A DNA stretch of 17,103 nt from Euryarchaeota archaeon UBA53 (GCA_002507425.1 DAZU01000011.1:1-17103), one strand, 5' to 3'. Counted from the first letter of the stretch, positions 1 through 7,020 are shown. Made by a program: numbers and translations. The notes: generated by a model from the sequence alone, not told the origin.

Positions 1-459
1 GCTAGAGATATTGACAGAGGAGATGAAATGGATATTCTACTAGACGCAAATGGTGAAAAAACCATGATATTGTGGGTGTCGACTGGATGCTCTGGCTGCC
101 ATGATTGGACAGAGTTCATAGCAAATCACATGCGTGATGGAAACATTTCAAATGATACTAGAATAATCACAGTTCACAGGTATCCATCCTTCGAGACTAG
201 GGAGGAAGTTATCGATGTATATGCAACATCTAACAAAACTACTGAATCCCTATGGCCCGTTGTAATTCCGGTTAAGGATCAGCCAGCGATTGACGTTGAA
301 AGAAATAATGAAACTGAGATGAGTTACTCAGCAGCGTTTGAAAATCCAGCAACACCCTCGTTAACAATTCTTGATGGTGATGGAAAAACTGTATGGAAAA
401 ATAAAACATATTGGGCCAACCAAAGCGTTCTAGATGAAGCAATCGGAATATTGTCATGA
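1..459 (+). CDS. Thioredoxin-fold protein with CxxC site, probably secreted, 5' end outside window
   Basis: The reading frame is open to the left edge, so the gene probably starts upstream. An ATG at 28 with a purine-rich stretch just before it is the alternative start (143 aa). From that ATG, the hydrophobic strand MILWVSTG is followed directly by CSGC, the position of the thioredoxin redox site. About 90 residues later NPATPSLTILDGDGK fits the cis-proline loop and the next strand. The CSGC active site with a cis-Pro suggests a thiol-disulfide oxidoreductase or thiol-reductase role. The protein carries five N-x-S/T sequons (NIS, NKT, NET, NKT, NQS) in under 150 residues. That fits an extracytoplasmic glycoprotein whose signal peptide or lipobox lies upstream of the window, though this is inference. 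The exact subfamily (TlpA/ResA-like or DsbE-like) cannot be fixed. Confidence 0.75.
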   Translation, partial: ARDIDRGDEMDILLDANGEKTMILWVSTGCSGCHDWTEFIANHMRDGNISNDTRIITVHRYPSFETREEVIDVYATSNKTTESLWPVVIPVKDQPAIDVERNNETEMSYSAAFENPATPSLTILDGDGKTVWKNKTYWANQSVLDEAIGILS

Positions 460-492
460 TTATCCAAGTATCATCATCAAAACGCCTTTTTG

Positions 493-502
493 TTAAATAT
501 AA
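493..502 (+). promoter_or_regulatory. Candidate TATA box for the degenerate glycosyltransferase/HAD gene pair
   Basis: TTAAATATAA lies about 46 nt upstream of the ATG at 543. With the usual archaeal spacing of about 26 nt the transcript would start near 523. That leaves a leader of about 20 nt containing GGGAG (535-539), a plausible Shine-Dalgarno at the right distance. The call rests on motif and spacing only. Confidence 0.4.
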
Positions 503-542
503 CCTCCAAGAACTTCATTGCTGTGAACATTGACGGGAGTTT

Positions 543-1367
543 ATGGACTCGCTACGTATTGTATTAATGGGTAGTGATTTTGAGTTACGTTTGGTATCTT
601 TGGTAGTGCGCGCTAGAGAGATGTCTGATGACGTGATTCTACTTGATTTGGGAAGCAAAGATTCTACAATCGAACTGGCAGAACGAGTAGACTGTCCCGT
701 AGTAACGTTCGATGGAAAAATGGTCGCCCCCAACATTGCTAGCCATTTACTAGAGAATAATCCCCATACAAACACTCTCATGATACATATCACTGGAGAA
801 TTCAAATTACGGGATATGCCATTGCTAGTTAACAGAACTAGGGATAATTGGGATGTTCATATGTCCTTTTTCTCAAAAGGAAATGAAAAAACTGATCCAA
901 ACGAAATAAGATATTCTGAAGGCATAGTATCGCACCTTGCAGCTTCAAAAAGAGGTCTGAAAGTTCTCTCTGAAGCAAACCCTTCTGACGCCCCGTTGGA
1001 ACTGAGTGAAGAAATTCGAGTTAGAGTATTGCAATCCAAACCTCCGCTGAACGTTCAACAAAGAGAGTCTCTTGCAACTGCCTCAAAATTTGCACAGTTG
1101 TTTTACTGGATGCTTGAATCACGACATCCGTTGCTATTATTTGGCATACCTGGACTCATATTATTCATAGTAGGCTACAAATTGTCTGATAACGTCCTTG
1201 ACACTTTTACAGAGTGGAATCAGACAACTGTAGGGGTAGGGATTGCTGTCATAGGAGTTACTTTAATGGGGCTATTCGCAATGATGGTTGGTTTAATCCT
1301 ATACATTATGGGTAAACAAGTAAAACAAATTCAATCTCAATATAGCCACTGGCCAAAGTCAGATTAG
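543..1367 (+). CDS. Degenerate GT2 (DPM1-like) glycosyltransferase-related membrane protein, likely pseudoenzyme
   Basis: This 274-aa protein shares the layout of the bona fide glycosyltransferase at 15129-16061: an N-terminal Rossmann-like domain and two C-terminal membrane helices (about 196-212 and 230-256). The anchor regions match by eye. HPLLLFGIPGLILFIVG here corresponds to KPLLVLGLPGFGLFAAG there, followed by a similarly spaced second helix. The N-terminal segment DVILLDLGSKDST (30-42) aligns with the family's VDDGSSDSS loop but lacks the nucleotide-binding DDGS. IHITGEF (81-87) stands where the catalytic metal-binding DSDG should be. The acceptor-loop motifs and about 40 residues are also missing. 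Catalysis therefore looks lost, and a scaffolding, regulatory or substrate-binding role is possible. An in-frame stop at 531-533 fixes the start at 543. The next gene begins 8 nt after the stop, so the two are probably co-transcribed and translationally coupled. Confidence 0.7.
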   Translation: MDSLRIVLMGSDFELRLVSLVVRAREMSDDVILLDLGSKDSTIELAERVDCPVVTFDGKMVAPNIASHLLENNPHTNTLMIHITGEFKLRDMPLLVNRTRDNWDVHMSFFSKGNEKTDPNEIRYSEGIVSHLAASKRGLKVLSEANPSDAPLELSEEIRVRVLQSKPPLNVQQRESLATASKFAQLFYWMLESRHPLLLFGIPGLILFIVGYKLSDNVLDTFTEWNQTTVGVGIAVIGVTLMGLFAMMVGLILYIMGKQVKQIQSQYSHWPKSD

Positions 1368-1373
1368 GTGGTG
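1366..1373 (+). promoter_or_regulatory. Shine-Dalgarno overlapping the stop codon of the upstream gene
   Basis: AGGTGGTG starts inside the TAG stop of the 543-1367 gene and ends 2 nt before the ATG at 1376. It closely matches the complement of the archaeal 16S rRNA 3' end. It supports the 1376 start and suggests coupled translation of the two genes. Confidence 0.55.
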
Positions 1374-1375
1374 TT

Positions 1376-2089
1376 ATGAAATACTTGGTTTGCTTTGACA
1401 TGGATAGGGTTCTAGTGGACCATTTTTCAACTTGGCAATTCATCTATGACAAATTAAATATTTCTAACAAAGAGGCTTTTGATTTGTACAATCAAGGCAA
1501 ATTGGATGAGTGGGGTTGGCTTAAACTTGACTTAGCACTCATAAAACAAAATCACCCCACAATTGATGATGCTATTTTGCGAGAAATGTGTTCTAACATG
1601 CCCTTAATGGCTGGAATTAAAGAGTGCTTAGAATGGATAGTTTCTAACAATCATGAGGTCGCAATCATCAGTGGTGGACTTCAGGAAACTGCAAGAGAAA
1701 TCTCTTTGATGTTTCCCTCGGAAAAAGAATGGAAAAAGCGCTGGGGAGGAATAAACCGGCATCATGGAAGAGATACTAAATTTCACGTCTTTACTAATGG
1801 ATGGTTGATGAAACGTGATGGCACAGTCGAAGATTATGGTAGATATCAAGTTCAAATGAATGGCAAAGGGTCCATTGTGAAAATGCTGCAAAGGAGATTG
1901 GCAATACCCAAGGAGCATACTATTGCAGTCGGAGATAGTGCTGGCGATATTGATATGTTCAGAGAAAGTGGACTTTCAATCTGCTTTAATCCGCTGGATG
2001 AAAAGCCTGTTTTAGTAGCTGATACAACAATAAGGTCTAGTAATTTACTTGACGTTTTGTCAGTAATTAAGTCAAAAATATCAATCTGA
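1376..2089 (+). CDS. HAD-superfamily phosphatase, SerB-like
   Basis: The 237-aa protein has all four HAD motifs in order. Motif I is FDMDRVLV with the nucleophile D8 and the acid/base D10. Motif II is IISGG (S99). Motif III is the lysine in NGKGS (K164). Motif IV is GDSAGDIDMF (D187, D191). The alpha-helical cap between motifs I and II, and the GDSxxD signature, place it near the phosphoserine phosphatase (SerB) branch. The natural substrate cannot be read from sequence. One oddity is arginine at position 11, where most family members have glycine (DxDG). The gene starts 8 nt after the degenerate glycosyltransferase gene, with a good Shine-Dalgarno. That pairing hints at a substrate in the envelope or polyprenyl-phosphate/sugar-phosphate area, but serine biosynthesis is equally possible. 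Confidence 0.85.
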   Translation: MKYLVCFDMDRVLVDHFSTWQFIYDKLNISNKEAFDLYNQGKLDEWGWLKLDLALIKQNHPTIDDAILREMCSNMPLMAGIKECLEWIVSNNHEVAIISGGLQETAREISLMFPSEKEWKKRWGGINRHHGRDTKFHVFTNGWLMKRDGTVEDYGRYQVQMNGKGSIVKMLQRRLAIPKEHTIAVGDSAGDIDMFRESGLSICFNPLDEKPVLVADTTIRSSNLLDVLSVIKSKISI

Positions 2090-2153
2090 CAACTTTATTG
2101 GATATCTAGAAAAGCTTAGTAATAATAATATTTAATTTATTAATTATTAGGTT

Positions 2154-2162
2154 TTTTTAAAA
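2154..2162 (+). promoter_or_regulatory. Candidate TATA box for FAD oxidoreductase (leaderless)
   Basis: TTTTTAAAA is centred 27 nt before the ATG at 2185, in a strongly AT-rich 60-nt spacer. This is the position expected for a leaderless archaeal transcript, and only a weak purine stretch precedes the start codon. A second AT-rich element, TTTAATTTATTAA (2131-2143), lies further upstream and could be an alternative. Confidence 0.45.
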
Positions 2163-2184
2163 TGTTAATAAATTTGGGACGGCC

Positions 2185-3357
2185 ATGTCCGAAGTAATAC
2201 AAGACAATAACGAGCCGGAGTCCGCAAAGGTAATCGATCTTGAAAAGCAGTATGATGTAATAATTGTAGGTGCCGGTGCTGCAGGTGTAGGCGTCGCCAT
2301 AGCATTGACACATGTGGGTGTGAATAACTACTTGATAGTAGACAGAGATTCTGTGGGATCTTCGTTTGCAGACTGGCCAGAAGAGACACGTTTTATCACA
2401 CCCTCTTTCCCAAGTAATTCAATTGGAATGCTAGATCTCAACTCAATAGCAATTGGGGTTTCACCAGCGTATACAATGCGGGTTGAGCATCCAACAGGGA
2501 ATGACTTTGCTGAGCACTTGAGAAGTTTATCAGATTATTTTGAATTACCGGTTTTAGAAAATACAAATATCACTGGCATAGAGAAAAAAGGTGATATCTT
2601 CAGCGTTAAAACCGAATCTAGAGATCTTAAATGTAAGAATGTTATTTGGGCTGCAGGAGAGTATAAGTATCCTTCAACAGGTAATTTCCAAGGAAGTGAG
2701 CATTGTGCACACACATCAACAGTTGACCGTTATGGGGATTTGGAGGGCGATGATTTCTTGATTATAGGAGGATACGAAAGTGGTATCGATGCAGCATATC
2801 ACTTAGCTAGGAGCAGTAAAAAAGTAAAGGTCTTCGACATCGAGTGTCCTTGGGGTGATCACAGCTCAGATCCAAGTATTGCACTATCTACGTATTCTTT
2901 TGAGAGAATGAGGGATGAGAACTTTGGTAAGAATGTTGAATTATTTGCAGAAACAGGAATAAGGTCCGTGAGTTACACAAATGAAACCTACGAAGTGGTT
3001 ACTTTAGACGACGAAATCCATACCACTAAGACAAAGCCACTACTTGCAACAGGCTTCGAAGGTAGTCACAGATCATATCCGTCCCTTTTTGACCTGAGAA
3101 AAGACGGTTTTCCTTTGGTAAATGATAACGATGAATCAACTGTAATGCCCGGAGTTTTCCTGTGCGGCCCATCTCTAAGACACGATAACCATATATTCTG
3201 TTTTATATTCAAGTATAGACAGAGGTTCGGAGTTGTTGCTAAGACAATTGCAGAATCTCTTGGTTTAGAGACAGAAGGTTTCGTTGAAACATACCGCTCA
3301 TGGGGAATGTATCTCGACGACCTCTCCTGTTGTGGTCAGGAATGTTTGACATGCTGA
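2185..3357 (+). CDS. FAD/NAD(P)-dependent oxidoreductase with C-terminal cysteine cluster
   Basis: This 390-aa two-dinucleotide-fold flavoprotein resembles the FAD-dependent monooxygenase/CzcO-like and thioredoxin-reductase-like groups. The FAD-binding Rossmann motif is VGAGAAGVG (GxGxxG at 29-34) after strand DVIIV, ending in the acidic VDRD (52-55). A second nucleotide-binding motif, IIGGYESG (193-200), is presumably for NAD(P)H and has GGxxSG rather than the common GxGxSG. LLATGFEG (286-293) is the family's ATG motif near the C terminus. The CxxC disulfide site of true thioredoxin reductases is absent between the motifs. Instead the protein ends in SCCGQECLTC, with four cysteines (382, 383, 387, 390). 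This tail could bind metal or act as a mobile redox arm, which is inference. The stop overlaps the start of a small membrane protein gene, so they are probably partners or co-regulated. The substrate is unknown. Confidence 0.85.
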   Translation: MSEVIQDNNEPESAKVIDLEKQYDVIIVGAGAAGVGVAIALTHVGVNNYLIVDRDSVGSSFADWPEETRFITPSFPSNSIGMLDLNSIAIGVSPAYTMRVEHPTGNDFAEHLRSLSDYFELPVLENTNITGIEKKGDIFSVKTESRDLKCKNVIWAAGEYKYPSTGNFQGSEHCAHTSTVDRYGDLEGDDFLIIGGYESGIDAAYHLARSSKKVKVFDIECPWGDHSSDPSIALSTYSFERMRDENFGKNVELFAETGIRSVSYTNETYEVVTLDDEIHTTKTKPLLATGFEGSHRSYPSLFDLRKDGFPLVNDNDESTVMPGVFLCGPSLRHDNHIFCFIFKYRQRFGVVAKTIAESLGLETEGFVETYRSWGMYLDDLSCCGQECLTC

Positions 3358-3635
3358 ATAAAGAATATTTAATTTCAATAGAAAAACTTCACTTAATCGC
3401 TGGCTTTTCATTGGTAATTTCAGGGACAATGGTCTACTTTATTGACGGTTTGGAAATGGCGCTATCGTGGGCTGTTTTTGGAGCGATGTATATTTCTATG
3501 TCAGATATTGGTGAAGCAGATATGAGTCAAGAAAAACGTAAAAAATTAAATCATATCATAAGAAGACTTTTTGGATATGCAGGAGCCTCGTTTAGCTTAG
3601 TCTTAGTCTTCTATTACCTAAAGCAACTCATCTAG
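3351..3635 (+). CDS. Small membrane protein with three predicted helices
   Basis: The 94-aa protein has three hydrophobic segments, about residues 12-32, 35-51 and 72-92. Between the second and third is a charged loop with EADMSQEKRKK. I chose the ATG at 3351 because the longer reading from 3300 overlaps the flavoprotein more and adds polar residues; an ATG at 3342 is the other option. AGG at 3338-3340 lies about 10 nt ahead of 3351. The start overlaps the flavoprotein stop by 7 nt, typical of translational coupling. That suggests it anchors the oxidoreductase or works with it at the membrane. No family is recognised. Confidence 0.6.
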   Translation: MLNKEYLISIEKLHLIAGFSLVISGTMVYFIDGLEMALSWAVFGAMYISMSDIGEADMSQEKRKKLNHIIRRLFGYAGASFSLVLVFYYLKQLI

Positions 3636-3665
3636 TTGAATACCGTCAGTGTTCGACAATTCAGC

Positions 3666-5054
3666 TTAGGGAGTAACTCTTCTAGAGTCTCTAGGGAAAG
3701 GAATTACTTCCCTTATGTGGTCTGCCCCAGATAGCCAGGAGCATACTCTGTCAACACCCAGTCCAAACCCACCGTGAGGGACACCGCCGTAAGTTCTAGT
3801 ATCTATATAGAATTGATACGGTTCTCTTGGAACGCCTTCATCGTCTATTCTAGCCAAAATTTCCTCTTCCGACCACGTACGCTCGCCCCCACCTATAATC
3901 TCACCATATCCCTCTGGCGCAAGTAAGTCATGACATAGAACATAGTTTGAGTCGTCAGGATCAACTCTATGATAGAATGGTTTTGCTATTTTTGGATAGT
4001 GTGTAAGAAAGTGAGGGACCTCGAAATCTTGAGTCAGAACTTTTTCTTTTGAATAATCCAAATCCTGTCCCCATTCAATTTCAACTCCTAATCCTTGCAA
4101 AGTTTCAACAGCCTCATCATACCGTATTCTTGGATACGGGCTATCAGCATATCTAGCCAATAAATCTTGGTCTCTTTTGATACTGGTTAGTTCATTTTCT
4201 CTTTCCTCTAATACTGTTTTTGCTATGTGCCTAACAAGACCTTCTCCGTGTGACATAATTTCTGCATTGGAGGCCCAAGCGACTTCCATTTCAGCATGCC
4301 AGAATTCTGTGAGGTGCCTTCTCGTTCTGCTCTTTTCTGCCCTAAACGAAGGAGCGATGGTATACAATCTTTCCAAAGCAGGCATAGCAGCTTCAGCATA
4401 TAGTTGCCAAGATTGAGTGAGATATGCCTTTCGATTGGGATTTGCCTCATTTGGGAAATAGGGGACCTCAAATAGTGTACTACCTCCCTCCACCGCACCA
4501 GCAACAAAATTGGGAGCTTGGTATTCAGTGAAATCTCTGGTTCTGAAATAAGAGTGAATTGCTCCAAACACTGAGGAACGTATCTTCAACATGTTTGTCA
4601 TTCGACCAGTTCTTAGATACAGGTGTCTGTTATCTAACAAGAATTCTGTCTCTCCTCCATCCGCCGCTGTCATGGCCGATTCTGTAATTGGGAATGGAGA
4701 ATCGGCACGCACTCCACCAATCACTTTCGCTTTCTTTACTAGCAATTCATGTCCACCTGGAGCACGCTCGTCAACGTTGACAATTCCCGTCAGAATTATT
4801 GATGCCTCAATTAGCGCACCTTTGATAGATTCGAACATTTCATCTCCGACATCTTCTCTTTTTGCCACACATTGTATGGTTCCAGTTGAATCTCGCAATA
4901 CTATGAAACGAATTTTGTTTGAACCACGGGTCCTTTTTATCCATCCTTTTAGTTCGACCTCAACGTTATCATGTAATCCGGATTGAACATCTCCAATCCA
5001 AAACTCCTTCGCCATGACATACGCTGGGCGGTATTTATTTTCAATCTCTCGCAT
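3666..5054 (-). CDS. asnS: Asparaginyl-tRNA synthetase (class IIb)
   Basis: This 462-aa protein attaches asparagine to tRNA-Asn in the cytoplasm. It has an N-terminal OB-fold anticodon-binding domain (about 30-115, with VELKGWIKRTRGSNKIRF) and a class II catalytic domain. Motif 2 is FRAEKSRTRRHLTEF (227-241). Motif 3 is GFGLGVDRV (419-427), with Asp where many relatives have Glu. It is read as AsnRS rather than AspRS for three reasons. The substrate loop LTQSWQLYAEA lacks the lysine of the AspRS QSPQLYKQ motif. The segment after motif 2 is WHAEMEVAW. The end VIPFPRDSRRVTP has the AsnRS-like IPFPR instead of the AspRS LFPRDP. An archaeal AspRS with relaxed specificity cannot be fully excluded. 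The first ATG fits a TATA box at 5087-5094; a second Met at residue 14 (position 5015) is an alternative start. The gene converges with the 3351-3635 gene, leaving a 30-nt gap. Confidence 0.85.
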   Translation of the reverse strand: MREIENKYRPAYVMAKEFWIGDVQSGLHDNVEVELKGWIKRTRGSNKIRFIVLRDSTGTIQCVAKREDVGDEMFESIKGALIEASIILTGIVNVDERAPGGHELLVKKAKVIGGVRADSPFPITESAMTAADGGETEFLLDNRHLYLRTGRMTNMLKIRSSVFGAIHSYFRTRDFTEYQAPNFVAGAVEGGSTLFEVPYFPNEANPNRKAYLTQSWQLYAEAAMPALERLYTIAPSFRAEKSRTRRHLTEFWHAEMEVAWASNAEIMSHGEGLVRHIAKTVLEERENELTSIKRDQDLLARYADSPYPRIRYDEAVETLQGLGVEIEWGQDLDYSKEKVLTQDFEVPHFLTHYPKIAKPFYHRVDPDDSNYVLCHDLLAPEGYGEIIGGGERTWSEEEILARIDDEGVPREPYQFYIDTRTYGGVPHGGFGLGVDRVCSWLSGADHIREVIPFPRDSRRVTP

Positions 5055-5086
5055 GAGGAAATTATTTTTTCCCTTGCATCTTTGGA

Positions 5087-5094
5087 TTTTAAAA
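5087..5094 (-). promoter_or_regulatory. Candidate TATA box for asnS
   Basis: TTTTAAAA (self-complementary) is centred about 36 nt upstream of the asnS ATG. This predicts a start near 5064 and a leader of about 10 nt. It overlaps the left arm of an inverted repeat (5093-5115). The rest of the 186-nt spacer is AT-rich with several further TATA-like strings around 5142-5170, but no recognisable RNA or gene. Confidence 0.35.
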
Positions 5095-5115
5095 TTAGAT
5101 TATTTGTATCTAATT
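5093..5115. repeat. 8-bp inverted repeat, possible operator in the asnS/carbamate kinase spacer
   Basis: AATTAGAT and ATCTAATT form perfect 8-bp arms separated by 7 nt. The left arm overlaps the putative asnS TATA box, a position where a dimeric repressor could act. AT-rich spacers produce such repeats by chance quite often, so the functional reading is weak. Confidence 0.35.
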
Positions 5116-5240
5116 ACATTTCAATCAATCAGGATTTTTGCATATAATTCGATATGGTATAATCAATAAATTCACAATTTCAGTCTGTTCAAGACTTTTT
5201 TTAGGGAAAACATGAAACCATAATTGGTTAAATTAAGTGT

Positions 5241-6146
5241 GTGTCCAAGCTAGTAGTGTATGCCATTGGTGGCAATGCTCTCGATTCGCCTAACAACAAG
5301 GAAGTAACTGATTCAAGTCTAGTATTAGCCAAAGTTATGAGCGATGTAGTGGATTTGCTCGAGGCAGGCTGGAATGTGGTCCTTACACATGGAAATGGGC
5401 CACAAGTTGGCCATCTAATGTCTTTAGATTCATCTCAAAGTATGGATAGTTGGGTTGCTGCAACTCAGGGGATGATTGGTCATTCTCTGTCTCTAAATTT
5501 AGATTCCATTCTGCGGAAAAGAAATCGCCCTGAATCAACAGCGGTTGTTCTTACTAGAGTTGAGGTAGATCCCGAGGATGAAGGTTTTACATTTCCCACA
5601 AAACCAGTTGGGCCCATTTTGACTGACAAACAAGTAATGAGTGAGGATTGGGACATTGCGCAAACTGTTAATGGACCTCGAAGAGTAGTTGCTTCACCAC
5701 TTCCAAAACACATAATTGACATCAACGTAATCAGAGAATTGTCTTCAAAAAATGCAATTGTTATATGCTCCGGTGGAGGTGGTATTCCAGTTGTTAGAAG
5801 TGGCCCTTATCTAGTCGGAGTTCCAGCTGTTATAGACAAAGATTACGTTAGTTCCCTTCTCGCAGTAGAATTAAATGCTGATGCCTTGGTTGTTTCAACA
5901 GCAATAGATTCTATAAGAACAGATTTTGGTTTAGCCTCCGAAAAGGTCCATCAAAAATTAACGCTACAAGAAATAAAAATTTTTGAAAGCGCGGGTCAAT
6001 TTCCAAAAGGATCTATGGGGCCGAAGGTATCATCAATGGCAGATTTCGTGAATAAATTGCCAAACTCTAAGGCAGTTCTGTGCCAGCCCGGGGACGCAAT
6101 AAAGGCTCTCAGAGGCATGAGAGGTACAACAATAACTGTTGCATAA
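5241..6146 (+). CDS. arcC: Carbamate kinase
   Basis: The 301-aa protein is near the usual family length of about 310. The enzyme interconverts carbamoyl phosphate + ADP and carbamate + ATP. Amino-acid-kinase fold signatures are all present: AIGGNAL (8-14), THGNGPQVG (49-57), ATQGMIG (74-80), TRVEVDPED (105-113), PTKPVGP (119-125), RRVVASPLP (147-155), ICSGGGGIPV (165-174), VIDKDYVSSLLA (187-198) and FPKGSMGPKV (254-263). The GTG at 5241 is the start because an in-frame stop lies at 5229-5231 and the first beta strand begins at once. No arginine deiminase or ornithine transcarbamylase gene is in the window, so the direction of the reaction here is unclear. A TTTTTTTA stretch near 5195-5202 could serve as the TATA element with a short leader. 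Confidence 0.93.
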   Translation: MSKLVVYAIGGNALDSPNNKEVTDSSLVLAKVMSDVVDLLEAGWNVVLTHGNGPQVGHLMSLDSSQSMDSWVAATQGMIGHSLSLNLDSILRKRNRPESTAVVLTRVEVDPEDEGFTFPTKPVGPILTDKQVMSEDWDIAQTVNGPRRVVASPLPKHIIDINVIRELSSKNAIVICSGGGGIPVVRSGPYLVGVPAVIDKDYVSSLLAVELNADALVVSTAIDSIRTDFGLASEKVHQKLTLQEIKIFESAGQFPKGSMGPKVSSMADFVNKLPNSKAVLCQPGDAIKALRGMRGTTITVA

Positions 6147-6170
6147 TAGTGGACATACAAAATCGGATTA

Positions 6171-6179
6171 AATTAAATA
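6171..6179 (+). promoter_or_regulatory. TATA box of tRNA-Lys
   Basis: AATTAAATA is centred at 6175, which is 26 nt before the mature tRNA 5' end and 28 nt after the carbamate kinase stop. This is the standard archaeal promoter geometry and indicates that the tRNA has its own promoter. Confidence 0.6.
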
Positions 6180-6200
6180 CGACTTACTTGAGGAATGTGT

Positions 6201-6274
6201 GGGCCTGTAGCTTAGTCAGGTAGAGCGATGGACTCTTAATCCATCGGTCGCGGGTTCGAACCCCGTCAGGCCCG
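6201..6274 (+). tRNA. tRNA-Lys (anticodon CTT)
   Basis: The 74-nt sequence folds as a full cloverleaf. The acceptor stem pairs GGGCCTG with CAGGCCC. The D arm is GCTTAGTCAGGTAGAGC. The anticodon stem ATGGA/TCCAT encloses loop CTCTTAA, giving anticodon CTT, which reads AAG. The variable loop is CGGTC. The T arm GCGGG-TTCGAAC-CCCGT includes one G-T pair. The discriminator base is G and CCA is not encoded. No intron interrupts the anticodon loop. It converges with rpiA, whose stop lies only 5 nt downstream. Confidence 0.96.
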
Positions 6275-6279
6275 CTATC

Positions 6280-6984
6280 CTATGCTAATTTTCCATTGGG
6301 GTTTACAATAGTTTCAACTTTATTTGAACTTGCTAAAACAACTGCATCACACATGTTTGTGAAGAGACCAACTTGTACCACACCCGCTAGCTTAAGAATT
6401 TCAGATTCTAGAGAAATAGGGTCTTCAATTTTTGGCCCCATGTGTGCGTCAGCAATCATATTGTTGTTATCGGTAATAACAGGTCCATCACCTGACATCC
6501 TGATGTTCACTCTACAATCAAGAATCCTGTTAAGTGCTCTAACAGTAGCAGATTGAGAAAAGGGTGTTATTTCAATTGGTAATGGAAATGCTCCCAATAC
6601 GTTGACCTTTTTCCTTTCATCTGCTACTACAACCATAATGTCGCTTTCTTGTGCCACAATCTTTTCTCTCAATAATGCGGCACCTCCACCTTTTACTAAA
6701 TGAAAATCAGGGTCAAATTCATCTGCTCCGTCAATCACTATGTCTAGTCCATCAACGCTTGATAATTCAACCAATGGAATTCCACATTCAATAGCCAATT
6801 TTTCGGTAGCTAAACTTGTTGGAACTCCGGTAATTTTCAGCCCTTCGTCCCTTATTCTACGGCCCAATTCAATGACAGTATGTTTTACAGTTGAACCTGT
6901 TCCAAGACCTACTTTCATGCCGTCTAATACAAATTTGCAGGCTTCTATTCCGGCTTCTCTCTTCAGGGATTCAACATCTGCCAT
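6280..6984 (-). CDS. rpiA: Ribose-5-phosphate isomerase A
   Basis: The enzyme interconverts ribose 5-phosphate and ribulose 5-phosphate in the cytoplasm, and in archaea supplies ribose for nucleotides. From the chosen Met the protein is 234 aa, the usual size. RpiA signatures are present: GLGTGST phosphate-binding loop (about 26-32), VIDGADE (83-89), VKGGGAALLREK (97-108) with the catalytic Glu, and GVVQVGLF near the C terminus. I prefer the ATG at 6984 (MADVESLK) over the one at 6993, because it lies about 30 nt from the centre of the AT-rich promoter at 7008-7020 and matches typical RpiA N termini. The longer form (MVCMADV) remains possible. The gene is divergent from the giant surface protein. 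Confidence 0.93.
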   Translation of the reverse strand: MADVESLKREAGIEACKFVLDGMKVGLGTGSTVKHTVIELGRRIRDEGLKITGVPTSLATEKLAIECGIPLVELSSVDGLDIVIDGADEFDPDFHLVKGGGAALLREKIVAQESDIMVVVADERKKVNVLGAFPLPIEITPFSQSATVRALNRILDCRVNIRMSGDGPVITDNNNMIADAHMGPKIEDPISLESEILKLAGVVQVGLFTNMCDAVVLASSNKVETIVNPNGKLA

Positions 6985-7007
6985 ACATACCACTGCAACT
7001 CATAGGT

Positions 7008-7020
7008 TGATAAATAATAT
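7008..7020. promoter_or_regulatory. Shared AT-rich promoter core between rpiA and the surface-protein gene
   Basis: TGATAAATAATAT contains a TATA-like match on each strand, ATAAATAA forward and TTATTTAT reverse, centred near 7014. A 26-nt spacing predicts a reverse start near 6988, just before the rpiA ATG at 6984. The forward start would be near 7040, upstream of the ATG at 7061. Only 76 bp separate the two start codons, so one element or two overlapping ones must serve both genes. Confidence 0.4.

Noticed and set aside
484..492. T-run after the thioredoxin-like gene as a terminator
   Set aside because: Only five T residues with no hairpin, and it merges with the next promoter, so it cannot be supported as a separate feature.
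4591..4986. 131-codon open frame opposite asnS
   Set aside because: It is antisense to a well-conserved synthetase. Its Ser/Pro-rich composition reflects the complementary strand.
3666..5054. Reading the synthetase as aspartyl-tRNA synthetase
   Set aside because: The Asp-recognising lysine of the QSPQLYKQ loop is absent and the C-terminal IPFPR is AsnRS-like.
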